From Hyphomicrobiales bacterium (GTDB lineage: Bacteria; Pseudomonadota; Alphaproteobacteria; Rhizobiales; Beijerinckiaceae): 64,000 bases of DNA. The position numbers and the translations under genes are program-made. Under the pieces are notes generated by a model. The model was not told the DNA's origin. It saw only the letters and a list, made by a program, of their open reading frames with translations, and made no database searches. Positions 42,499 to 50,100 of the stretch are shown piece by piece. Where the stretch lies: the NCBI GenBank assembly GCA_900466745.1, contig UBNE01000028.1, positions 124,001-188,000 of the forward strand, given 5' to 3'. Position 1 is the stretch's first letter. Each line of letters begins with the position of its first letter.

Positions 42499-44187
42499 AT
42501 GACTACGAAGAACATGAAGACCGGCGCCGAAGCGGTCAGCGACGCCCTGGTCAAGCTCGGGGTGACGCACATCTTCGGCATGGACACGCCCGAGCCGCTC
42601 TATGTGGATCTCGACCCGAGCATCCGGCCGGTCACGATCCATGACGAGCGTGCCGGCGCGGTCATGGCCGATGCCTTCGCGCGCGTCTCCGGCCGCGTCG
42701 GCGTCTGCGGCGCGATCCGCGGCCCCGGCGCGACCAATCTCGTCTCGGGGCTGGCCGAGGCCTACAGCACCTCGACCCCAGTTCTCGCTCTGGTCAACGA
42801 CGTGGCCACGCCCAATCTCGACCGCAATCCGATCCAGGGCATCGACCATGTCCGCCTCTTCGAGCAGATGACGAAATGGGGCCGCCGCGTCGACGTGCCC
42901 GAGCGGACCGCCGAATATGTCGCGCATGCGATGCGTGTCGCCACCACGGGCCGCCCCGGACCGGTGGTGCTTTCGTTCCCGGATTCGGCGCTGGTCAGCG
43001 GCCCGGTCAACCCTGTCGAGATTCTCGAGCCGAGCACCTATCCGCGCGTGCGTATGGCAGCCGATCCGACCGGCATCGCCGCGGCCGCCAAGCAGATCGA
43101 AGCGGCCGAGCGGCCCATCGTCATCGCCGGCGGCGGCTTGCACCTGTCGCAGGGCTATGCGGAGTTGCAGGCGCTCGCCGAAAGGCGGCAACTTCCGATC
43201 GCCACCACGCCGCTCGGCAAGGGCGCCATCGCCGAAGTGCATCCGCTCGCGGCCGGCGTGGTCGGAGCCTATACGGCCGGGCAGGGCGCGCGCGGCTGGA
43301 TCGCCAACCAGGCAGTGAAGGAGGCGGATCTCGTTGTCCTCGTTGGTACCAAGACCGATTCGATCGCGACCAATGACTGGACGATTCCGTCGCGGGACCA
43401 GAAGATCATCCATATCGACATCGATCCGGTCGAGCTCGGCCGCACCTATGCCGCGCTGGAAATCGCCGCCGACGCCAAGCTGGCCCTCGGCCAGCTCTGC
43501 GAGGCTCTGGCGCCGCGCGCCGAACCCTCCGCCTGGACATCCGATCTGCAGGCGAAGATCGCCGCCTGGCAGGCCGATTTCGAGAGCTTCGAGACCGGCG
43601 GCAGCGAGATCGATCCGCGCCAAATCTATCGTACGCTGAACGAATTGCTGGGCGAAGACGATATCGTAGCGACCGATGCCAGCTACTCATCGGCATGGGG
43701 CATGGATCTGCTGCGCTACAAGACGGCGGGACGGAAGTTTCTAGCGCCGCGCGGCTTTGCTGGTCTCGGCTGGGGCGTGCCCGCCGCCATCGGCGCTAAA
43801 TTCGCCAAGCCGGACTCGGCGGTTTACTGCGTCACCGGCGATGGTGGCTTTGGGTATGTCGCGATGGAGATGGAGACAGCGGCGCGCTACAAGGTGCCGA
43901 TCTGCGTTATCGTCCTCAACAACGGCATTCTCGGCTTCCAGCAGCATTACGAGAAGCATCGCTTCGGCAAGACGATGGAGACGACCTTCACCCCGGTGAA
44001 CTACGCCGATCTCGCACGAACGCTGAACTGCGACGGTGTTCGCGTCTCGACACCGGATGAACTCGATGCCGCGCTCCGGAAATCAAGGAACCTCGCCAGG
44101 CCGCTGCTGATCGATGTCGTCGTGCCGTCGGCAGAGAAGCCGCCGATCGCGACCTTTGCCTCTGCTCCGGCCGAAGCACGGCACTGA
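42499..44187 (+). CDS. Thiamine-diphosphate-dependent enzyme (acetolactate synthase-like), 562 aa
   Basis: The ATG at 42499 follows AGGGAAAA. Three TPP-enzyme domains are present: the pyrimidine-binding part with the activating Glu in HDERAGAVMADAFARVSG, a central domain (about 190-330), and the diphosphate-binding part with the GDG...NN motif (VTGDGGFGYVAMEMETAARY to VLNNGILG). Relatives include acetolactate synthase, benzoylformate decarboxylase and sulfoacetaldehyde acetyltransferase. Residues that fix specificity cannot be read with confidence. It likely decarboxylates or cleaves a 2-keto acid in the pathway served by the neighbouring transporter. Confidence 0.88.
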   Translation: MTTKNMKTGAEAVSDALVKLGVTHIFGMDTPEPLYVDLDPSIRPVTIHDERAGAVMADAFARVSGRVGVCGAIRGPGATNLVSGLAEAYSTSTPVLALVNDVATPNLDRNPIQGIDHVRLFEQMTKWGRRVDVPERTAEYVAHAMRVATTGRPGPVVLSFPDSALVSGPVNPVEILEPSTYPRVRMAADPTGIAAAAKQIEAAERPIVIAGGGLHLSQGYAELQALAERRQLPIATTPLGKGAIAEVHPLAAGVVGAYTAGQGARGWIANQAVKEADLVVLVGTKTDSIATNDWTIPSRDQKIIHIDIDPVELGRTYAALEIAADAKLALGQLCEALAPRAEPSAWTSDLQAKIAAWQADFESFETGGSEIDPRQIYRTLNELLGEDDIVATDASYSSAWGMDLLRYKTAGRKFLAPRGFAGLGWGVPAAIGAKFAKPDSAVYCVTGDGGFGYVAMEMETAARYKVPICVIVLNNGILGFQQHYEKHRFGKTMETTFTPVNYADLARTLNCDGVRVSTPDELDAALRKSRNLARPLLIDVVVPSAEKPPIATFASAPAEARH

Positions 44188-44193
44188 GCTGCG

Positions 44194-44232
44194 TGATGCC
44201 GCTGACGCGGTGGAGCAGCGTCAGCGGCATCA
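44194..44232 (+). terminator. Strong hairpin after the thiamine-diphosphate enzyme gene
   Basis: ATGCCGCTGACGC (44196-44208) pairs perfectly with GCGTCAGCGGCAT (44218-44230) around a nine-base loop, extendable by two base pairs. It begins seven bases after the stop codon and is followed by CATCATTTAATC. It is a convincing transcription end despite the weak T-run. Confidence 0.75.
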
Positions 44233-44236
44233 TCAT

Positions 44237-44690
44237 TTAATCAAGGCTTAAAGCCGGCGCCTTGTGACGCGCTGCTAATCGGCGAAGTGGGCAATCAGCA
44301 TTATCCGTTCCGCGAGGGCGTTGGCGACGTAATCTCCGTAATGCGCCAACTCCAGCATGGTGCTCCGAAAATCGAGGCGGTCGACATTCGTTCAACGGTG
44401 CCTTGACGGGTCCTCTAGGTGCCTCTTTCAGGCCGACTGACTTGCGATGGGCTCGATACGGCTGCGCCAGATCGAGCAGAGCAGGCGCGAGGCGCGTGCA
44501 GGCCTCTTCCACCGTGCACTGCGTCGTCACGACGGCGGTGCCGACAGCTGCGATCACCGCGCCGGTTGGTCCAAAGACGGGGGCGGCGAACGAGATCTCG
44601 GTTTCGAAAGATTCGCGATGCGTCATCGCGAATCGGTTGGTCCGGATCGCCTCAATGCGCTGCTCCAGCGCCTCGGTCGGGAACTGGCTC
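44237..44690 (-). pseudogene. C-terminal remnant of an IclR-family regulator
   Basis: Read leftwards, the frame gives FPTEALEQRIEAIRTNRFAM and AVFGPTGAVIAAVGTAVVTT, then CTRLAPALLDLAQPYR, which is the end of an IclR effector-binding domain. The helix-turn-helix and the first half are absent; at about 44,685 similarity stops where an MFS fragment on the opposite strand begins. No start codon belongs to this piece. Confidence 0.7.
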
Positions 44691-45101
44691 GGCGGTCGTT
44701 TCGCCCACCGATCGGTCGACCGCACGCTGATCGTGACTCTGGCGTCGCTTTCGGCGGTGCTGGCCGCCTTCGCGACGCCGATGGGCCATTCCGGTGCTAG
44801 CGCCGTGCTGATTTTCCTGTGGGGCATCGCGAGCTTCGCGCTGGTCCCGCCCTTGGCGGTGCGGGTGATGACGGCGGCCGCCGATGCTCCCAACCTCGCA
44901 TCTGCCGTGACCATCGGCGCCTTCAACCTCGGCAATGCCTTCGGTGACGCCCTGGACGGCGGTCTCATCGCCGCCGGCCTCGGCTACCCGGCGGTGGCGG
45001 GAGCCGCGACCTCGGCGAGCGGCCTTGCCACGGTTCTCGTCGGCACAAGACGCGATGCCGCGGGCAGCGCAGCTCGACTCTGCGAAGCAGAAGGCCGATA
45101 G
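44685..45101 (+). pseudogene. C-terminal remnant of an MFS transporter
   Basis: The frame reads GGRFAHRSVDRTLIVTLASL, then LIFLWGIASFALVPPLAVRV and LASAVTIGAFNLGNAFGDAL, the last five or so helices of a DHA1-type drug/sugar efflux permease. The N-terminal half is missing: at the left end the sequence runs straight into an IclR remnant of the opposite strand. The frame is open further left, but only as the antisense of that remnant. Confidence 0.7.
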
Positions 45102-46317
45102 CGCTCGCGCGCAAAGGACGTATGCTCCCTGGACCATCGGGCGCGGAATCTGGTGTGCGCCTCGCGCCGGTTGCCGGCAGGGGCATGCTGCCTGGGAGCG
45201 GATCTCCTTTCGCGCAATACTGACCTAGATCGCTCTTAACGCTGATTTGCGGCGGGTAATCACGATATGTCTCGTGCTTAACGTAAGTAAACTATTAATT
45301 ATGTCACGATTAATGTCAATATAAATCGTATATTACATGTCTGCGAGCGAATTAAAATACAGAATTTTGCGATTATACTGCATATTACAGCCTAGAGTTT
45401 ATGAATTTGTTGCTAGTATATTGGTTATAGCGGCCGATGATATGGTGTCAATACTCAAAGAAGCCCGTAAGAGACGAGCACTTAAAGGCAGAGCGAGGCC
45501 AGATAAGTTCTGGCAAGCTTGTCGTAGCGGGTTGCGATTCGCCTGAAGTCTTTGAAGTTGCAGAACAGCCCGTATGGGAGTGCGAGGATCAGGCCACATC
45601 ATTGGAACGCGCTCGAAGCGCTCCCCATGCGCCTGGCTCTTCTGATCCCGCCTTACCGACGTTGCGCAATACCTGTCCTTCGACCTTCTCATCGATAAGG
45701 AGCCAGCCGAGAGCGTCCGGCGGCAGGTATCCGATCATTCGCTCGATTCGAGGCGAAGGTTGTCGAGACGACTGGAACGACCATAAAGAGGGTCGACCAC
45801 ACCCCAGTATGACCGGTATCATTCTGGACGGCCATGCGCTACGGCCAAAAAACGTTTTGAATCGCGCGTCGAGGTTGTTTCGGACCGGTTTTGCGGCACC
45901 GACGATGAAGGCCCGACGACCCCCCATCGCGGATTCGAAGACGCGGTCGTGTTGGCGCTGAGCGTCGTCGTCGAACCATGGTGACGTCAAATGGATATCG
46001 GCCGGCAGGCGCTTAAAAAACGCCTCGTCTATCGCACGCGAACCACAGCGATCGCGGAGGACATTGTTCCGGGTCTGGGCAAGCTCGTGCGCCCGCTTCG
46101 CCTGCGCAGCGACCGACGGACCTGCGCAATTCCAAGGATCTCAACGAGGTCTACAGGGACCGCCTTACGAATCCACCAATGCGATCCACGCCGAAACAGG
46201 TACATGGAGCTTCCCGATTCATGCCGGGGTTTTTGAGGTTCCGGATGTGTCAGGCTGCTGTGTCAGAACACCTAAATCGCAAAAAGGGAAAACCATTTAA
46301 TATCAAGGGTTTAGGAG
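45102..46317. other. Gene-poor, partly AT-rich decayed region beside tRNA-Ser
   Basis: About 1.2 kb carries no intact gene. The segment 45235-45450 is strikingly AT-rich for this genome. A transposase C-terminus survives at 45482-45598 (listed). The remainder (45600-46300) has several open frames without recognisable family or binding site. The region borders the 3' end of a tRNA gene, a common integration site, but I found no second copy of the tRNA end in the window. Confidence 0.55.
45482..45598 (-). pseudogene. C-terminal remnant of an IS5-family transposase
   Basis: Read leftwards, one frame gives GLILALPYGLFCNFKDFRRI and continues ATRYDKLARTYLASLCL to a stop at 45482-45484. The block F-K-D-F-R-R-I-A-T-R-Y-D-K-L-A is the well-known end of IS5-family DDE transposases. 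It differs from the two IS5 copies at 29.7 and 34.8 kb, so it comes from another element. The rest of the gene and the terminal repeats are gone. Confidence 0.65.
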
Positions 46318-46408
46318 TGGCGGAGACGGAGGGATTCGAACCCTCGATACCCTTGTGGGGTATGCTCATTTAGCAAACGAGTGCCTTCAGCCTCTCGGCC
46401 ACGTCTCC
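46318..46408 (-). tRNA. tRNA-Ser (anticodon GCT)
   Basis: The acceptor stem GGAGACG (5' end at 46408) pairs with CGTCTCC. The T-loop reads GGTTCGAATCC, the anticodon arm CTCGT-TTGCTAA-ATGAG has anticodon GCT (codons AGC/AGU), and the long variable arm typical of class II serine tRNAs is present. The discriminator G and an encoded CCA (46318-46320 on the complement) complete the 3' end. Length is 91 nt with CCA. Confidence 0.95.
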
Positions 46409-46741
46409 GGCGAAAGGCTCTATGCCCGATCGTGAAGCCCTTTGACAAGCCTCGCCGATCACTTTGCACCATGGATAATTCCGCAAGGCGGCGGATCGGC
46501 GAGCCATGCCTCGCGCCGGCGCTGCCTTTCACGAGGGCTGGCATGGTGAGGGGCCCGCGGACGGGGATAGCGAGGGCGCGATGTTCCGGAGGAGCGGGCG
46601 CGGCTGCGGGCGCGGGCGCCGTCCGGCAGCAGGCCAGCCGCGGCATTCCCTCGACCGGGGAAGTGCTCGGGGGGCAGGGCGGGGCCGGGGCTCGCGCATG
46701 CCGGCTCGCCTTGCCCTGCGCGGCGCGTGCCACTAGATTGA
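46409..46741. other. Intergenic region between tRNA-Ser and the TPP riboswitch
   Basis: These 333 bases should hold the promoter of tRNA-Ser (leftward) and that of the thi operon (rightward). No gene was recognised; the open frames across it lack similarity and binding sites. Confidence 0.5.
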
Positions 46742-46837
46742 AGCGGTCCGTTGGGGTGCCGGAAGGCTGAGAGGCGCGGTTCGCGCCAACCCATCGTACC
46801 TGATCCGGGTAATGCCGGCGAAGGGAACGGTCCACGG
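46742..46837 (+). promoter_or_regulatory. TPP riboswitch (THI element) of the thiOSGE operon
   Basis: The conserved THI-box parts occur in order: GGGGTGCC, GGCTGAGA, then ACCTGATCCGGGTAATGCCG and GCGAAGGGAA. The outer stem is formed by CGGTCCGT near 46744 and ACGGTCC near 46828. It lies about 50 bases before the thiO start, so thiamine pyrophosphate binding should reduce translation or transcription of the operon. Confidence 0.95.
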
Positions 46838-46890
46838 CTCGCAGATCAGTTGCTCGCCCTTGGCCGCTGCCTTCCCGGGAGCAGGAAAGC

Positions 46891-47913
46891 ATGACGGCTT
46901 CACGCCCCTCTCACGAACTGGATGTCGCCGTGGCCGGCGCCGGAGTCGTCGGCCTCGCCTGCGCCGTCGCGTTGCTGGCCCGCGGGGCGCGGGTCACCGT
47001 CCATGAGCGCGGTGCCCATGTCGGCGCGGAGGCCTGTTCCTGGTATGCCGGCGGCATGCTCGCGCCCTGGTGCGAGGGCGAGAGCGCCGAGGAGCCGGTG
47101 GTCCGCCTCGGCCAGGAGGCGGCCGCCTGGTGGGAGCGTCACGCCGGGGGCGTGGTGCGCCGGGGAACCCTCGTCGTCGCGCCGAGCCGCGACCGCGCGG
47201 AGCTGCGCCGCTTCGGCGAGCGCACCAGCCATTTCGAGGATGTCGACGGCGCGGCCATCGCCGGGCTCGAGCCCGATCTCGCCGGGCGCTTCTCGCGCGG
47301 CCTGTTCTTCGCGGAGGAGGCCCACCTCGATCCGCGCCGGGCGATCGCGGCGCTGGCGGAACGGGTTCTGGCGCAGGGCGGGACGATCCGTTTCGGCAGC
47401 GAAGTCGAGCCGGCGGCGCTCGACGCCGGGGTCGTGCTCGACTGCCGGGGCCTCGCGGCGCGCGACGTCCTGCCCGAGCTGCGCGGCGTCAAGGGCGAGA
47501 TGCTGATCCTGAAGAGCGACGAGATCGCGCTGTCGCGCCCGATCCGGCTGCTGCATCCGCGCATCCCGCTCTACATCGTGCCGCGCGCCGGGGGGCATTT
47601 CATGGTCGGCGCGACCATGATCGAGAGCGGCGCGCGCCGGCGCATCTCGGCCCGCTCGATGCTCGAGCTGCTCGGCGCCGCCTACGCGCTGCATCCGGCC
47701 TTCGCCGAGGCCGAGATCGTCGAGATCGGCACCGACGCCCGCCCGGCCTTTCCCGACAACCTGCCGCGGCTGACGCGCCGGGGCCGGGTGATCCATGTCA
47801 ACGGGCTCTACCGCCACGGCTTCCTGCTCAGCCCCGCCATGGCGCGGATGGCGGCGGATGCCGTGCTCGACCCGCACTTACGACCGGAGATGCTGCATGA
47901 CCTTGCTGCTTAA
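46891..47913 (+). CDS. thiO: Glycine oxidase ThiO, 340 aa
   Basis: An FAD-binding DAO-fold starts with VAVAGAGVVGLACAVALLAR (dinucleotide loop) after a short leader; EACSWYAGGMLAPWCE and the late DNLPRLTRRGRVIHVNGLYR followed by HGFLLSP are typical of ThiO. It oxidises glycine to dehydroglycine for the thiazole ring of thiamine. AGGAAAG precedes the ATG. Its end overlaps the thiS start by 17 bases. The operon is governed by the TPP riboswitch upstream. Confidence 0.92.
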   Translation: MTASRPSHELDVAVAGAGVVGLACAVALLARGARVTVHERGAHVGAEACSWYAGGMLAPWCEGESAEEPVVRLGQEAAAWWERHAGGVVRRGTLVVAPSRDRAELRRFGERTSHFEDVDGAAIAGLEPDLAGRFSRGLFFAEEAHLDPRRAIAALAERVLAQGGTIRFGSEVEPAALDAGVVLDCRGLAARDVLPELRGVKGEMLILKSDEIALSRPIRLLHPRIPLYIVPRAGGHFMVGATMIESGARRRISARSMLELLGAAYALHPAFAEAEIVEIGTDARPAFPDNLPRLTRRGRVIHVNGLYRHGFLLSPAMARMAADAVLDPHLRPEMLHDLAA

Positions 47914-48094
47914 CGGAGCCCCGCAGGAGATCGCGGCCGGAACCCTGGCCGAGGCGCTGGCCGAACTCGGCTATGCCGGCAGGGTCGTCGCGACCGCCGT
48001 GAACGGCGATTTCGTGCCGGCCCGCAAGCGCGCCGAGGTGACCTTGAAGGACGGCGACCGCATCGAGGTCGTCGCGCCGATGCAGGGGGGCTGA
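47897..48094 (+). CDS. thiS: Sulfur carrier protein ThiS, 65 aa
   Basis: This is a small ubiquitin-like protein beginning [20 protein letters not shown] and ending VVAPMQGG, with the required C-terminal Gly-Gly that becomes a thiocarboxylate. It donates sulfur to ThiG during thiazole synthesis. The start lies within the last codons of thiO, and thiG begins two bases after the stop. Confidence 0.95.
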   Translation: MTLLLNGAPQEIAAGTLAEALAELGYAGRVVATAVNGDFVPARKRAEVTLKDGDRIEVVAPMQGG

Positions 48095-48095
48095 G

Positions 48096-48869
48096 ATGGC
48101 GGCCTTCTACGGTTTCGCGCCGGACAACCCGCTTTTCCTCGGCACGGCGCAATATCCTTCGCCGGCGATCCTGGCCGAGGCGGTCCGGCGCTCCGGCGCC
48201 GAGGTCGTCACCGTCTCGCTGCGCCGGGAATCGGCCGGCAGCGGCGCGGGGCAGGCCTTCTGGAGCCTGATCCGCGAGCTCGGCGTCAAGGTCCTGCCCA
48301 ACACGGCCGGCTGCCATACGGTCAAGGAAGCCGTCACCACGGCGCAGATGGCGCGCGAGGTCTTCGGCACCGACTGGATCAAGCTCGAGGTGATCGGCGA
48401 GGACGACACGCTCCAGCCGGATGTGATCGCGCTGGTCGAGGCGGCGCGCATTCTGTCCGACGACGGCTTCAAGGTCTTTCCCTATACCACGGAGGACATC
48501 GTCGTGGGCTCGCGCCTGCTCGATGCCGGCTGCGAGGTGCTGATGCCCTGGGGCGCGCCGATCGGCTCCGGCCGCGGGCTCAACAACCCCTATGGCCTGC
48601 GCACCATGCGCCAGCATTTCCCGGATATTCCGCTCGTCGTCGATGCCGGCATCGGCCTGCCGTCCCATGCCGCGCAGGCGATGGAGCTGGGCTATGACGG
48701 CATCCTGCTCAACACCGCCGTCGCCAAGGCCGGCGATCCGGCGGCGATGGCCGAGGCCTTCGCGCTCGCGATCCGGGCCGGCCGGCTCGCCTTCGCGGCG
48801 CAGCCGATCGAGGCGCGCGACATGGCCGCCCCCTCCACTCCCGTCATGGGCAAGGCGTTCCTGGCATAA
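48096..48869 (+). CDS. thiG: Thiazole synthase ThiG, 257 aa
   Basis: This is a TIM-barrel enzyme. The family blocks [56 protein letters not shown] (Schiff-base lysine in the KLEV segment) and [20 protein letters not shown] are complete. It condenses deoxyxylulose phosphate, dehydroglycine and ThiS thiocarboxylate into the thiazole moiety of thiamine. Length is normal, and it is tightly spaced between thiS and thiE. Confidence 0.95.
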   Translation: MAAFYGFAPDNPLFLGTAQYPSPAILAEAVRRSGAEVVTVSLRRESAGSGAGQAFWSLIRELGVKVLPNTAGCHTVKEAVTTAQMAREVFGTDWIKLEVIGEDDTLQPDVIALVEAARILSDDGFKVFPYTTEDIVVGSRLLDAGCEVLMPWGAPIGSGRGLNNPYGLRTMRQHFPDIPLVVDAGIGLPSHAAQAMELGYDGILLNTAVAKAGDPAAMAEAFALAIRAGRLAFAAQPIEARDMAAPSTPVMGKAFLA

Positions 48870-48880
48870 GGCGTTCCGGC

Positions 48881-49489
48881 ATGAGGCTCGACCCGTTCTA
48901 TCCGATCTTCGACAGCGCCGACTGGATCGCGCGCATGCTGCCCTATGGCATGAAGCTGGTGCAGTTGCGCGTGAAGGACCGGCCGGAGGCCGAAATCGCG
49001 CGCGAGATCGCCCGTGCCCGGAAGCTCTGCGCCGAGGCCGGATGCGTGCTCGTCGTCAACGACTACTGGAAGCTCGCCATCGCCGAGGGCTGCGACTGGC
49101 TGCATCTCGGCCAGGAGGATCTCGACACCGCCGACCTCGGCGCGATCCGCAAGGCGGGCCTGAAGCTCGGCGTCAGCAGCCATGACGAGGCCGAGCTGGA
49201 GCGGGCGCTCGCGCTCGCGCCGGACTATGTCGCGCTCGGCCCGGTCTATCCGACGATCCTGAAGCAGATGCGCTTCGGCCCGCAGGGGCTGGAGCGGCTG
49301 GGCGAATGGAAGCGGCGCATCGGCGATCTGCCGCTGGTCGGCATCGGCGGGATTTCGCTGGAGCGCGCGCCGGGCGTCTTCGCGGCCGGCGCCGACATCG
49401 TCGCGGCGGTGACCGACATCACGCTGAACGCCCATCCCGAGGGCCGGCTGAAGCAATGGGTGGCGGCGACGCGCGAGCACGCTGCCTGA
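48881..49489 (+). CDS. thiE: Thiamine-phosphate synthase ThiE, 202 aa
   Basis: The barrel motifs KLVQLRVKDRPEAEIAREIA, LVVNDYWKLAIAEGCDWLHL, GQEDLDTADL and YVALGPVYPTILKQMRFGPQ match the alphaproteobacterial ThiE/ThiE-like branch, with GIGGISLERAPGVFAAGADI at the end. It couples the thiazole and pyrimidine phosphates to thiamine phosphate. It is the last gene of the riboswitch-controlled operon. No thiC (pyrimidine synthesis) occurs in the window, so that half must be encoded elsewhere or salvaged. Confidence 0.92.
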   Translation: MRLDPFYPIFDSADWIARMLPYGMKLVQLRVKDRPEAEIAREIARARKLCAEAGCVLVVNDYWKLAIAEGCDWLHLGQEDLDTADLGAIRKAGLKLGVSSHDEAELERALALAPDYVALGPVYPTILKQMRFGPQGLERLGEWKRRIGDLPLVGIGGISLERAPGVFAAGADIVAAVTDITLNAHPEGRLKQWVAATREHAA

Positions 49490-49529
49490 ACGGCGTTCTG
49501 GAACACGTCGAAGCCTGCCCTGGCTCCAC

Positions 49530-49631
49530 ACCGTCGTTGCGGGCGCGCCGAGCAATCCAGGGGGGCGGGTGAACCGTTTGCACCCGGTCCCCGGGGATCG
49601 CTTGGTCGCTTCGCTCCTCGCAATGACGGCT
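49530..49631. repeat. Dispersed rhizobial-type inverted repeat
   Basis: The left arm reads CCGTCGTTGCGGGCGCGCCG then AGCAATCCAGG; the right arm GGATCGCTTGGTCGCTTCGC then TCCTCGCAATGACGG. The ends (CCGTCGTTGCG / CGCAATGACGG) pair with one G-T. The words AGCAATCCAG and GCTTCGCTCCTCGCAATGAC belong to a repeat commonly scattered between genes in Bradyrhizobium and relatives. It separates thiE from the convergent SelW-like gene. Confidence 0.7.
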
Positions 49632-49650
49632 AAGCCGCGCTGCGGCGCCT

Positions 49651-49965
49651 TCAGCTCTCGGCTTCGGCACTCATCGTATGCCCGTCGACATGGCCGAGGC
49701 TGCGCCCGGGATCGAGCCGGTCGCGCACGCGCTGCTTCAGCGCCTTCGAGTCGGGGAAGCCGCCATCGGCCTTGCGATCCCAGATCAGCTCGCCGTCATA
49801 GTGGATCTGGAAGATGCCGCCGGTGCGCGGGATCAGCGCGACCTCGCCCAGGTCCTGGCCGAAGGTCGAGAGCAGTTCCTGGCCGAGCCAGGCGGAACGC
49901 AGCATCCAGTTGCACATCGAGCAATAGGTGATGGCGATGCGCGGAGCGGGGCGGGTTTCGGTCAT
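49651..49965 (-). CDS. SelT/SelW/SelH (Rdx) family protein, 104 aa
   Basis: This is a thioredoxin-like small protein with the family's redox motif in AITYCSMCNWMLRSAWLGQE (C-x-x-C where the animal selenoproteins have C-x-x-U) and GGIFQIHYDGELIWDRKADG followed by GFPDSKALKQRVRD, the conserved C-terminal part. Function in bacteria is unknown; a thiol-redox role is presumed. The start ATG at 49965 is plausible. The C-terminal SLGHVDGHTMSAEAES tail is not conserved. Confidence 0.85.
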   Translation of the reverse strand: MTETRPAPRIAITYCSMCNWMLRSAWLGQELLSTFGQDLGEVALIPRTGGIFQIHYDGELIWDRKADGGFPDSKALKQRVRDRLDPGRSLGHVDGHTMSAEAES

Positions 49966-50100
49966 GATCGGTCACCATGCAGGAGGCGTCATCGCCGAAA
50001 TCGGGTTTTCGGCGCCGGGATGCAAGCCCGAAAGCGGCATGGCGGCCCGGCGTCCGAATTCTGATTAGATATTTATTTTCAATAATTTGAATGTATGGAT

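Noticed and set aside
45337-45546. A 69-codon frame in the AT-rich region
   Set aside because: It has no ribosome binding site and no known family, and its end overlaps the transposase remnant of the other strand.
46159-46317. Possible attachment site beside tRNA-Ser
   Set aside because: I could not find a second copy of the tRNA 3' end in the window and no integrase gene is present.
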